From the NCBI RefSeq assembly GCF_900105585.1, contig NZ_FNRT01000002.1, positions 3,348,001 to 3,412,000 on the forward strand: a stretch of 64,000 nucleotides of DNA. The letters are read 5' to 3'. The stretch comes from Nocardioides exalbidus. GTDB taxonomy: Bacteria; Actinomycetota; Actinomycetes; Propionibacteriales; Nocardioidaceae. The translations under genes and the position numbers were made by a program. Shown piece after piece: positions 19,080-26,846 of the stretch (position 1 is its first letter; each line of letters opens with the position of its first letter). Under the pieces are notes generated by a model. The model did not search any database, was not told where the DNA came from, and worked only from the letters and a program-made list of their open reading frames with translations.

Positions 19080-19790
19080 TCAGCGGCCGCGCTGCTGCGA
19101 GCGCATGCCCTTCATCGAGGTGGGGACCGGGCCCTTGGGCAGCGGCACCTTGCCGCGCTGGGCGTCGAGCGCCTTGAGGCGCTGCAGGATGTCGGTCATC
19201 TCGGCCGGCTTGACCGAGCGGCCGAGCTTCTGGACGTGGCGCACCAGCTTGGGCAGCGGGACCTCGCCGTCGCCGCGACCGGCGACGACCTCGTGGATCG
19301 GCACCTCGTAGGCGACGCGCTCGTGCTTCTTGCGCTCGGTGGCGAGCAGCGACCGCACGCGGGTCGGGCTCGAGCCCTCGCCGACCAGGACGATGCCGGG
19401 CGGTCCGACCACGCGGTGCACGACGTCCTGCTGCTTGGTGAAGCCCACGACCGGCTCGACCTTCCAGCCCCGGCGCAGCATCTGGAGCGCGCCCGCCGCG
19501 GCTGCCGGCTGGCCCTCCATCTGCGTGTACGCCGCCTTCTGCGCGCGGCGGCCGAAGACGAGCAGCGCGCACAGCAGGCCGATCATCAGCGCACCGACGA
19601 TCGTGATGATGATGCTGATGACACCCGTGCCGGGGAGCAGCGACAGCAGGCCGAAGCCGACAGCCGCGCCGAGCACGAAGACACCCGCGATGATCAGGCC
19701 CAGGCGCGGGTCCGTGCGCTTGGCCATCGTGTAGGTCTGCATGATCTGCGCACGACGGGAGCTCGGCGCGGAGGGTGCGGGGGTCGACAT
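19080..19790 (-). CDS. DUF4191 membrane protein
   Basis: This 236-residue protein has two adjacent membrane helices (about 29-52 and 58-80) and a cytoplasmic C-terminal part with conserved RGWKVEPVVGFTKQQDVVHRVVG and VLVGEG. It matches the actinobacterial DUF4191 family, usually encoded beside lipA. No catalytic motif is seen and the role is unknown; the constant linkage to lipoate synthesis hints at a membrane partner for that pathway or merely conserved order. It ends in a basic tail. It sits 36 bp downstream of lipA on the same strand and is probably co-transcribed. Confidence 0.85.
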   Translation of the reverse strand: MSTPAPSAPSSRRAQIMQTYTMAKRTDPRLGLIIAGVFVLGAAVGFGLLSLLPGTGVISIIITIVGALMIGLLCALLVFGRRAQKAAYTQMEGQPAAAAGALQMLRRGWKVEPVVGFTKQQDVVHRVVGPPGIVLVGEGSSPTRVRSLLATERKKHERVAYEVPIHEVVAGRGDGEVPLPKLVRHVQKLGRSVKPAEMTDILQRLKALDAQRGKVPLPKGPVPTSMKGMRSQQRGR

Positions 19791-19826
19791 GGTGAAACCT
19801 GTCCAGCTAGACGGTGAAGGGTGTGA

Positions 19827-20777
19827 TCAGGCGGTCGCCGGGGTGGCGGCGGCACGCGCGTCCATGGCCTGACCGTACAGCCGTCCGGCGCGGTAGGACG
19901 AGCGGACGAGCGGGCCCGACAGCGCGCCGGCGAAGCCGATCTCGTCGGCCTCGGCCTTGAGCTCGACGAACTCCTCGGGCTTGACCCAGCGCTCGACGGG
20001 GTGGTGGCGCGGGGAGGGGCGGAGGTACTGGGTGATGGTGATCAGCTCGCAGCCGGCGTCGTGGAGGTCGCGCAACGCCTGGCTGATCTCCCCGCGGGTC
20101 TCGCCCATGCCGAGGATCAGGTTGGACTTGGTGACCAGGCCGAAGTCGCGGGCCTGGGTGATCACGTCGAGCGAGCGGTCGTAGCGGAAGGCCGGGCGGA
20201 TCCGCTTGAAGATCCGCGGCACGGTCTCGACGTTGTGGGCCAGCACCTCGGGACTGCTCTCGAAGACCTCGGTGAGGAGGTCGGGCTTGCCGTTGAAGTC
20301 GGGGATCAGGTTCTCCACGCCGGTGCCCGGGTTGAGCTCGTGGATCGCGCGGACCGTCTCGGCGTAGAGCCACGCACCACCGTCGGGCAGGTCGTCGCGC
20401 GCGACGCCGGTGATGGTGGCGTACTTCAGCTGCATCTTCTGCACCGACTCGGCCACGCGGCGCGGCTCGTCACGGTCGAGCGGCTGCGGCTTGCCGGTGT
20501 CGATCTGGCAGAAGTCGCAGCGCCGGGTGCACTGGTCGCCGCCGATGAGGAACGTCGCCTCGCGGTCCTCCCAGCACTCGTAGATGTTGGGGCAGCCGGC
20601 TTCCTGGCAGACCGTGTGGAGGCCCTCGCCCTTCACCAGCTCCTGGAGGGCCGTGTATTCCGGGCCCATCCGCGCGCGGGTCTTGATCCACTCCGGCTTC
20701 TTCTCGATGGGAGTCTCCGCGTTGCGGATCTCGAGGCGGAGAAGCTTGCGTCCTTCGGGTGCTGGAGCCGTCGTCAC
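19827..20777 (-). CDS. lipA: Lipoyl synthase
   Basis: This 316-residue radical-SAM enzyme inserts two sulfurs into octanoyl groups on E2 and GcvH proteins. Both iron-sulfur clusters are visible: the auxiliary cluster [12 protein letters not shown] and the radical-SAM CTRRCDFC. The C-terminal SSYRAG supplies the expected serine ligand region. An in-frame extension upstream exists, but GTG 20777 is chosen because a TAGAGT -10 box lies exactly 7 nt before it, predicting a leaderless message. lipB lies about 3.7 kb away, separated by an oxidoreductase operon that looks inserted between them. Confidence 0.96.
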   Translation of the reverse strand: MTTAPAPEGRKLLRLEIRNAETPIEKKPEWIKTRARMGPEYTALQELVKGEGLHTVCQEAGCPNIYECWEDREATFLIGGDQCTRRCDFCQIDTGKPQPLDRDEPRRVAESVQKMQLKYATITGVARDDLPDGGAWLYAETVRAIHELNPGTGVENLIPDFNGKPDLLTEVFESSPEVLAHNVETVPRIFKRIRPAFRYDRSLDVITQARDFGLVTKSNLILGMGETRGEISQALRDLHDAGCELITITQYLRPSPRHHPVERWVKPEEFVELKAEADEIGFAGALSGPLVRSSYRAGRLYGQAMDARAAATPATA

Positions 20778-20853
20778 ACCCGCAACTCTACGACGGCGTG
20801 TCGACCGCCCCAATTCACGGTCGGGAGCCGGGACGGTCGCTCACGCCGACAGC

Positions 20854-23016
20854 TCAGAGCAGGAGGTCCGGCGTGATCGGCAGTCGGCGGATGCGTCGCC
20901 CCGTCGCGTGGAAGACCGCGTTGCCGATCGCGGCCGCGACACCGCAGAGCCCGACCTCACCGACCCCCTTGACCCCTACGGGGTTGAGCCGGTCCGGACC
21001 ACCCACGAACTCGACCTCGAGGTCGGGCACGTCGGCGTTCACGGCGATCAGGTAGTCGGCCATGTGCGCGTTGGTGATGCGCCCCGTCTGCGGGCCGGCG
21101 TGCAGGTCGGTGACGGTGTGCTCGAGCAACGCGTGGCCGATGCCGCCAACCGCTCCGCCGACGACCTGGCTGCGGGCGGTGCGCTCGTTGAGCACCTGGC
21201 CGCAGTCGATGACCGACACCAGCCGCTCGACGCGGACCAGTCCCAGGTCGGCGTCCACGCGCACCTTGGCGAACTTCGCGCCGAACGCGCCCGAGGGCGA
21301 CATGCCCATCTCGGCAGGGTCCGGCGGCGCGGCCGTGGCCTCGGCCGCGACCTCGTCACGGTCGCCCACCGCGCGCGCCAGCGCCTCGCGACCGGGCGTG
21401 CCGGACAGGTCGAGGTCGTCCAGCACCTCGGCCACGGCCAGTGCGACCGCGTTGGAGATCGCCGTCGCCAGACCCGATCCGCCGGCCGGGGGAGATGCGG
21501 GCAGCGAGCTGTCGCCCAGCACCACCTCGACGTCGTCGAGCTCGAGCCCGAGCCGGTCGGCGGCCACCTGGGTGACCACCGTGTAGGTGCCCGTGCCGAT
21601 GTCCATGGCGGAGGAGTGCACGGCCGCGGTGCCGTCACGGTGGACGACGACGCGGACGGTGCAGGGCTGCTGGAAGTAGAAGAACGACACGGCCGCCACG
21701 CCGTAGCCCACGAGCTGGTCGCCATCGCGCATCGAGCGGGGCGCCGGGTCGCGGTCGTCCCACCCGATGATCTCCGCGCCCCTGCGCAGGCACTGGTCCA
21801 GCGCCTTGCTCGACCACGGCAGGTCGTCCTGGTCGGGGTTGGTGGCCGTGTCGTTGCGCAGGCGCAGCTCGACCGGGTCGATGCCCAGCTCCACGGCCAG
21901 CTCGTCGAGTGCGGTCTCGAGGGCGAAGTTGCCCTGGGCCTCACCGGGGGCTCGCATCGATCCGGGGGGCGAGATGTGCAGTCGCACCTGGTCGACGTCG
22001 GCGCGCAGGTGCTCCACGGCGTAGCCCTGACGGGTGCCGGAGACGACGTTCTCCGGGTTGTCGTCGTCGACCGCGACGGGGATCGTCGCGGTGTGCTCGA
22101 CCGCCGTCAGGGTGCCGTCGCGGCGAGCGCCGAGACGCACGTGCTGCACCGTCTCCGGCCGGTGCCCGACGGCGGTGAACATCTGCGGCCGGCTGAGCAC
22201 CACCCGCACCGGCTGCCCCACGACCTTCGCGGCCATCGCCGCGGCGTGGATGTAGGGCCATGGACGCAGACCCGATCCGAAGCCGCCGCCGAGGTAGGGA
22301 CACTCGACCCGGACGTCCTCGCGCGCCATGCCCCACGCCTCGGCCAGGCAGTCGGCGGTGTTGAAGGGCCACTGGGTGGTGGCCCACATGTGCAGGGCGT
22401 CGCCGTCCCACTGTGCGCACGCCGAGAACAGGCCGATCGGGTTGTTGGTGTTGTCGCCGGTGACGTAGTCGGCCTCGACCACCACGTCGGCCTCGGCCAG
22501 ACCTCGCTCGAGGTCGCCGCGGACGCTGTCCGCGCCCGCCGGGTCGTCGGTCTCGCGCGTGGCCCGCGGGTCGTTGAGGTCCACGACCGGCTCGGTGACG
22601 TCGTAGGTCACGTGCAGCAGGCTGGCGGCGTGCACGGCCTCCTCGCGGGTCTGCGCGACCACCAGCGCGACGTGGTCGCCGTGGAAGCGGACGGTGGCGT
22701 CCTGGAACGGCGGACGCGGTGCCCGATCGTCCGCGGAAGCCTCGTCGGGGCGTACGACCCGGGGCGCGTCGTGGTGCGAGATGACGGCCACCACTCCGGG
22801 AGCCGCGAGCGCGTCGCTGGTGTCGACCAGCGAGATCTCGCCCGCCGCGATCGTCGCGCCCACCAGCACCCCGACCAGGGCGTCGCGGGGCGCGAGGTCG
22901 TCGGCGTAGGGCACCGCGCCGGTGACCTTCAACGGGCCGTCGACGCGCCTGACACCCGCGCCGACGACGGGTGTGCCCGTGCTCGGGACTGCGGTGGTGT
23001 CGGTCGCGGTGCTCAT
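20854..23016 (-). CDS. Molybdenum-binding subunit of PaoABC-type aldehyde oxidoreductase
   Basis: This 720-residue large subunit of the xanthine-dehydrogenase family oxidises an aldehyde or heterocycle at a molybdopterin-cytosine cofactor. Family features include GGGFGSGL, the R/G-rich region SMRAPGEAQGNFALE, and the C-terminal GVKGVGEVG with the catalytic Glu. The true start is ATG 23016, which overlaps the FAD subunit stop (ATGA); the longer frame upstream runs through the previous gene. The order FeS-FAD-Mo matches E. coli paoABC/yagTSR rather than xanthine dehydrogenase xdhAB. No Tat signal is seen on the FeS subunit, so the complex is probably cytoplasmic here. Substrate unknown. Confidence 0.9.
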   Translation of the reverse strand: MSTATDTTAVPSTGTPVVGAGVRRVDGPLKVTGAVPYADDLAPRDALVGVLVGATIAAGEISLVDTSDALAAPGVVAVISHHDAPRVVRPDEASADDRAPRPPFQDATVRFHGDHVALVVAQTREEAVHAASLLHVTYDVTEPVVDLNDPRATRETDDPAGADSVRGDLERGLAEADVVVEADYVTGDNTNNPIGLFSACAQWDGDALHMWATTQWPFNTADCLAEAWGMAREDVRVECPYLGGGFGSGLRPWPYIHAAAMAAKVVGQPVRVVLSRPQMFTAVGHRPETVQHVRLGARRDGTLTAVEHTATIPVAVDDDNPENVVSGTRQGYAVEHLRADVDQVRLHISPPGSMRAPGEAQGNFALETALDELAVELGIDPVELRLRNDTATNPDQDDLPWSSKALDQCLRRGAEIIGWDDRDPAPRSMRDGDQLVGYGVAAVSFFYFQQPCTVRVVVHRDGTAAVHSSAMDIGTGTYTVVTQVAADRLGLELDDVEVVLGDSSLPASPPAGGSGLATAISNAVALAVAEVLDDLDLSGTPGREALARAVGDRDEVAAEATAAPPDPAEMGMSPSGAFGAKFAKVRVDADLGLVRVERLVSVIDCGQVLNERTARSQVVGGAVGGIGHALLEHTVTDLHAGPQTGRITNAHMADYLIAVNADVPDLEVEFVGGPDRLNPVGVKGVGEVGLCGVAAAIGNAVFHATGRRIRRLPITPDLLL

Positions 23017-24020
23017 GCGGTCACCTCCGTGACGTCGCGGAGCTGGCGCACGAGGGTGCGTCGGGCCAGCTCGGGCTTGAAGGCGGTGCCGGGAACGGTG
23101 AAGGCGTCGGCCAGCTCGGCGGCCGCGGCCTCCTCGAAGAGCGCGAGCGAGGCCGGACGCCCGCGCAGGACCTCCTCGGCGCGGTGCGCGCGCCACGGCA
23201 CCGACCCGACGCCGCCGAGGCCGATGGCCACGTGGGCCAGCACGCCCTCCTCGAGGCGGGCGACCACCGCGGCGGAGGTCAGGGCGAACTCGTAGGACGC
23301 GCGGTCGCGCACCTTGAGGTAGCCGGAGCGGGCGTCGGGCAGGGGGACCTCCAGGTGTGTGACGAGCTCACCGGGCGCCAGCACGTTGTCGCGGCCGGGA
23401 TCGTCGTCGGCCCGCACGTGCAGCTCGGCGACCGGGATCGTCCGCTCGCCGTCGGCACCGTGGAGGCGCACCCGGGCGTCGAGCGCGACGAGGGCCACGG
23501 CCAGGTCGGAGGCGTGGACGGCGATGCAGCCGGCGTCGACGCCGAGCACCGCGTGGGTGCGTGCCGTCCCCTCGATCGCCGCGCATCCGCTGCCGGGGCG
23601 ACGCTTGTTGCACTGGGTCACCTCGGGATCGCGGAAGTAGCGGCACCGGGTGCGCTGCAGGACGTTGCCGCCGATGGTCGCCATCGCGCGCAGCTGGGGC
23701 GAGGCCGCGAGCAGCAGCGAGTCGCGCAGGACGGGAAGGTCGACCACCGTCCTGTGCCGGGCGAGGTCGGCCATCGTGACGGCGGCGCCGACCACCAGGG
23801 TGCCGTCCTCGACGGTGACCTCGGCCAGAGGCAGTCGACTGATGTCGACGACCGTGCCGGGTGACCACACCCCGTCGCGCATCAGGTCGAGCTGCGTGGT
23901 GCCGCCGGCGATGAAGACGGTGTCGTCGGGCTGCTGGACGGCGCGGGAGACGGCATCGGTCGTGACCGCCGCGCTGGCCGCCTCCACGTCGTCGACGCGG
24001 GTGTAGGTGAAGGGGTGCAC
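23013..24020 (-). CDS. FAD subunit with extra 4Fe-4S cluster, PaoB-like
   Basis: This 335-residue subunit carries FAD between the iron-sulfur clusters and the acceptor. It shows FIAGGTTQLDL (FAD pyrophosphate site), TIGGNVLQRTRC, then a cysteine-bearing insertion CRYFRDPEVTQCNKRR and PGSGCAA. That insertion is the additional [4Fe-4S] site known from PaoB and 4-hydroxybenzoyl-CoA reductase-type enzymes, and it separates this protein from ordinary xanthine dehydrogenase FAD subunits. GTG 24020 starts 1 nt after the FeS gene stop; the stop overlaps the large subunit start. The three genes are thus tightly coupled. Confidence 0.88.
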   Translation of the reverse strand: MHPFTYTRVDDVEAASAAVTTDAVSRAVQQPDDTVFIAGGTTQLDLMRDGVWSPGTVVDISRLPLAEVTVEDGTLVVGAAVTMADLARHRTVVDLPVLRDSLLLAASPQLRAMATIGGNVLQRTRCRYFRDPEVTQCNKRRPGSGCAAIEGTARTHAVLGVDAGCIAVHASDLAVALVALDARVRLHGADGERTIPVAELHVRADDDPGRDNVLAPGELVTHLEVPLPDARSGYLKVRDRASYEFALTSAAVVARLEEGVLAHVAIGLGGVGSVPWRAHRAEEVLRGRPASLALFEEAAAAELADAFTVPGTAFKPELARRTLVRQLRDVTEVTA

Positions 24021-24021
24021 G

Positions 24022-24495
24022 TCACGCCCCCTGCGCCGAGCGGACCGACATGACGGCGTCCACGATGCGTGGATAGGCCCCGCACCGGCACAGGTTGCCG
24101 CTCATCAGCTCGCGCACGTCGTCGCGAGTGGACCACCCGTCGTCGTCGAGGAGGGCGACGGCCGACATGACCTGTCCGGCCGTGCACGCACCGCACTGGA
24201 ACGCGTCGCAGTCGAGGAAGGCCTGCTGCACGGGGTGGAGCTCGTCGGTCGAGCCGACGCCCTCGATCGTGGTCACCTCGCGGCCCTCGACCTGCGCGGC
24301 CAGGGTGAGGCAGGAGAGCACACGCCGCCCGTCGACGTGCACCGTGCACGCGCCGCAGGCCCCCTGGTCACAGCCCTTCTGGGTGCCGGTGAGGCCGAGG
24401 TCGTCGCGCAGCAGGTCGAGCAGCGAGCGACGCGTGTCGACCTCGACCGAGTGAGGATCGCCGTTGATGGTCGTCTGGACTGTGTGCCGGCTCAT
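24022..24495 (-). CDS. 2Fe-2S subunit of the aldehyde oxidoreductase
   Basis: This 157-residue small subunit holds two [2Fe-2S] clusters: a plant-ferredoxin type (CDQGACGACTVHV then C in RVLSC) and the family-specific helical one (QCGACTAG and LCRCGAYPRI). It passes electrons from the Mo site to FAD. ATG 24495 is chosen; four extra codons upstream are possible. It has no twin-arginine leader, unlike periplasmic PaoA. It follows lipB by 34 bp on the same strand, so it may be co-transcribed with it. Confidence 0.93.
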   Translation of the reverse strand: MSRHTVQTTINGDPHSVEVDTRRSLLDLLRDDLGLTGTQKGCDQGACGACTVHVDGRRVLSCLTLAAQVEGREVTTIEGVGSTDELHPVQQAFLDCDAFQCGACTAGQVMSAVALLDDDGWSTRDDVRELMSGNLCRCGAYPRIVDAVMSVRSAQGA

Positions 24496-24529
24496 CCAGC
24501 GACCCAACCAGAGCGACGCGGGCGTCGCC

Positions 24530-25300
24530 TCACCCCGTCGCGCGGGCCGTTCCGCCTCCGGGCGTGACCAGCTGGATCCGCGGTCCGTGCGCGGGCTCGG
24601 GCCGTGCGTCGTAGTCGGGCGTCGCGACGTAGGGCTGCCACGCGAGGTACGTCGACAGGTGGCGGCGCACGCTCGGCAGCACGTCGTGCACGGTGACGTC
24701 GCGACCCAGCTCCGAGCTGAGCGAGGTGACCCCCGCGTCGTCGATGCCGCAGGCGACGAACCGGTCGTACCAGCCGAGGTCGACGTCGCAGTTGAGCGAG
24801 AAGCCGTGCATCGTCACGCCGCGCGCCATCCGGATCCCGATGGCGGCGATCTTGCGCTCCGGGCCGCGGTCGTCGGCGCGCAGCCACACGCCGCTGCGAC
24901 CCGGGATGCGGGCGGTGGTGACGCCGAAGTCGGTGCACACCGCGATCAGCGCCTCCTCGACGCGACGGACGTAGTCGACGACCTTGACGTGCTCGGGGAG
25001 CGCGACGATCGGGTAGCCGACGAGCTGGCCGGGGCCGTGGAAGGTGATCTTGCCGCCGCGGTCGACGTCGATCACGGGAGCGCCGGGGTCGAGCGGGCGC
25101 TCGTGGTCGTCGGTGCGCTTGCCGGCGGTGAAGACGGCCGGGTGCTCGAGCAGCAGGACGGTGCCGGGACGCGTGCCGGCGACGACGTCCACGTGGACGC
25201 CGCGCTGGAGGTCCCACGCGGCGAGGTAGTCGACCGCGTCGTCGCCGAGACCGGCGATCTCGTAGGTCAGGCCCGTGTCGGTCTGCTGGTCCAACGACAT
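24530..25300 (-). CDS. lipB: Octanoyltransferase
   Basis: This 256-residue enzyme moves octanoyl from acyl carrier protein to lipoyl-domain lysines, the first step of lipoate assembly, before LipA acts. Motifs are present: [25 protein letters not shown] with the catalytic Lys, GFSLNCD and the acyl-accepting Cys in FVACGIDD. The C-terminal tail of about 30 residues is longer and poorly conserved. ATG 25300 has a TAGGCT -10 box 6 nt upstream, consistent with a leaderless transcript. The lipoyl acceptors include the E2 encoded at 30507-32423. Confidence 0.96.
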   Translation of the reverse strand: MSLDQQTDTGLTYEIAGLGDDAVDYLAAWDLQRGVHVDVVAGTRPGTVLLLEHPAVFTAGKRTDDHERPLDPGAPVIDVDRGGKITFHGPGQLVGYPIVALPEHVKVVDYVRRVEEALIAVCTDFGVTTARIPGRSGVWLRADDRGPERKIAAIGIRMARGVTMHGFSLNCDVDLGWYDRFVACGIDDAGVTSLSSELGRDVTVHDVLPSVRRHLSTYLAWQPYVATPDYDARPEPAHGPRIQLVTPGGGTARATG

Positions 25301-25392
25301 GCCGCGAGCCTACGCCCGCGCACGCCGCCCGATCGGCGCGGCCCTGTGGATGAGCGCCGACGCCGCGGCGTGGGATCGGCGAGGCTGGACGC

Positions 25393-25962
25393 GTGGATCC
25401 CCGCCGACTGCTCCCCGTCCTGACGGCCGTGGCCTGCGCGTGCGTGGTCGCCACCCTGGTGGTCCGGATCGGGGGACCGGACCGCGCCCGGGGCGGCGAC
25501 GGCACCCCACGCCCGGCCGCGAGCGGGAGTGGAGCGGTGGCGGAGATCCTCGCCGGGTGGGACCGGCGTCGCTCGTCCGCGTGGGCGGCGGGCGACGCCG
25601 GGGTCCTCCGCGCTCTCTACACCGACGACTCGCGCGCCGGCGCGGCCGACGTGCGCCACCTGCGCGCCTGGACGCGGCGCGGCCTGACGGTCCAGGGGCT
25701 CGAGACCCAGGTGCTCGCGCTCGAGGTCGCGGAGCGTACGCCGCACCGGCTGGTGCTCGCGGTCACCGACCGGGTGGTCGGCGGTCAAGCGGTCGGCGGC
25801 GCGGCACCGGTCGCCCTGCCGGTCGACCGGGCCTCGACCCGGACGGTCGAGCTGGTGCGGGTGGGGGAGGAGTGGCTCGTGTCGGAGGTCCGACGGGCCG
25901 ACCCCGGTCAGGACAGGGCGGCGGAGAGGACTTCGCGGACGTCCTCGTCCTCGAAGTCGTAG
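25393..25962 (+). CDS. Hypothetical secreted or membrane-anchored protein
   Basis: This 189-residue protein has an N-terminal hydrophobic segment (about 7-25, LLPVLTAVACACVVATLVV) that could be a signal anchor. The rest is soluble and resembles small cone-fold proteins: a helix with WDRRRSSAWAAGDAGVLRALYTD and a C-terminal strand ending VGEEWLVSEV. I do not recognise a specific family. Its last 55 bp overlap the end of the convergent epimerase gene, and the Ser-rich tail lies in the overlap. Confidence 0.65.
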   Translation: MDPRRLLPVLTAVACACVVATLVVRIGGPDRARGGDGTPRPAASGSGAVAEILAGWDRRRSSAWAAGDAGVLRALYTDDSRAGAADVRHLRAWTRRGLTVQGLETQVLALEVAERTPHRLVLAVTDRVVGGQAVGGAAPVALPVDRASTRTVELVRVGEEWLVSEVRRADPGQDRAAERTSRTSSSSKS

Positions 25963-26798
25963 CCGGCCCGCTCGAGCGCGGCCGGGCGGGCGTTGACCGA
26001 GCCGAGCAGCTCGGGCGCCATGTCGCCGGCGGCAGCCTTCATCAGCGGCGCCGGGACGGCGAGGAACGCCTTGCGGTGCACCGCCGAGGCGAGCTCGTGG
26101 GTGAACTCGGCGTTGGTCGGCGTGCGTGGGCAGCACAGGTTGAAGGCGCCCGAGACGTCGCGCGAGCCGATGAGGAAGGTCACCGCGCCGACCCAGTCGC
26201 GCAGCGAGATCATCGGCATGTACTGCTCGCCAGAGCCGAGCTTCGCGCCACCGCCGAGCTTGAAGAGCAGGGCGAGCTGCTTGAGCGGCGGCGAGGTGCG
26301 GTCCATGACGGGAGAGGTGCGGAGCACGCAGACCCGCGACCCCGCGGCCTTCGCCGGCTCGGTCGCGGCCTGCCACTCCCGCGCGACGCGGGTGAGCAGG
26401 GCGTCCCCGGCGCTGTCGGTCTCCTCGGTCACGACCGCGTCCCCGTGGTCGCCGTACACGCTGATGCCGTTGCCAGCCAGGAACGCCGGCGGTCGCTCGG
26501 CGGCCGCGATCGTCTCGGCGAGGAGCCGGGTGGTGGAGACGCGCGAGTCCATCACCTCGCGGGCGTACGCCTTCGAGTGCGGGTTGCTCGCGATGCTCTT
26601 GCCCGCGAGGTTGACCACCGCGTCGGCGCGGCCGATGACAGCGGCGTCGACCTCCCTGGCGGCCGGGTCCCACTGCGACTCGTGCTCGGTGGTCGGCGTC
26701 CGCCGGACCAGTGCGGTCACCTCGTGCCCCTGGACCCGCAGGTGGTCGGAGAGGTGGGTGCCGAGGAACCCGGACGCTCCGGCGATGACGACGCGCAT
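25908..26798 (-). CDS. TIGR01777-type NAD(P)-dependent epimerase
   Basis: This 296-residue protein is of the SDR39U1 group of atypical short-chain dehydrogenases. It begins MRVVIAGASGFLGTHL, the Rossmann GxxGxxG, and carries the family patterns AVVNLAGKSI, the VYGDHG segment and FNLCCPRTPTN. The role is unclear; relatives are linked to cell division in cyanobacteria and sugar metabolism elsewhere. Start ATG 26798 replaces a slightly longer frame. It overlaps the convergent hypothetical gene by 55 bp and lies just after the ABC exporter gene on the same strand (48-bp gap). Confidence 0.88.
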   Translation of the reverse strand: MRVVIAGASGFLGTHLSDHLRVQGHEVTALVRRTPTTEHESQWDPAAREVDAAVIGRADAVVNLAGKSIASNPHSKAYAREVMDSRVSTTRLLAETIAAAERPPAFLAGNGISVYGDHGDAVVTEETDSAGDALLTRVAREWQAATEPAKAAGSRVCVLRTSPVMDRTSPPLKQLALLFKLGGGAKLGSGEQYMPMISLRDWVGAVTFLIGSRDVSGAFNLCCPRTPTNAEFTHELASAVHRKAFLAVPAPLMKAAAGDMAPELLGSVNARPAALERAGYDFEDEDVREVLSAALS

Positions 26799-26846
26799 GC
26801 CTCCACCCAACCATGCGCGCCAAAGCGCCTGCGCCGATGCGTCGGG

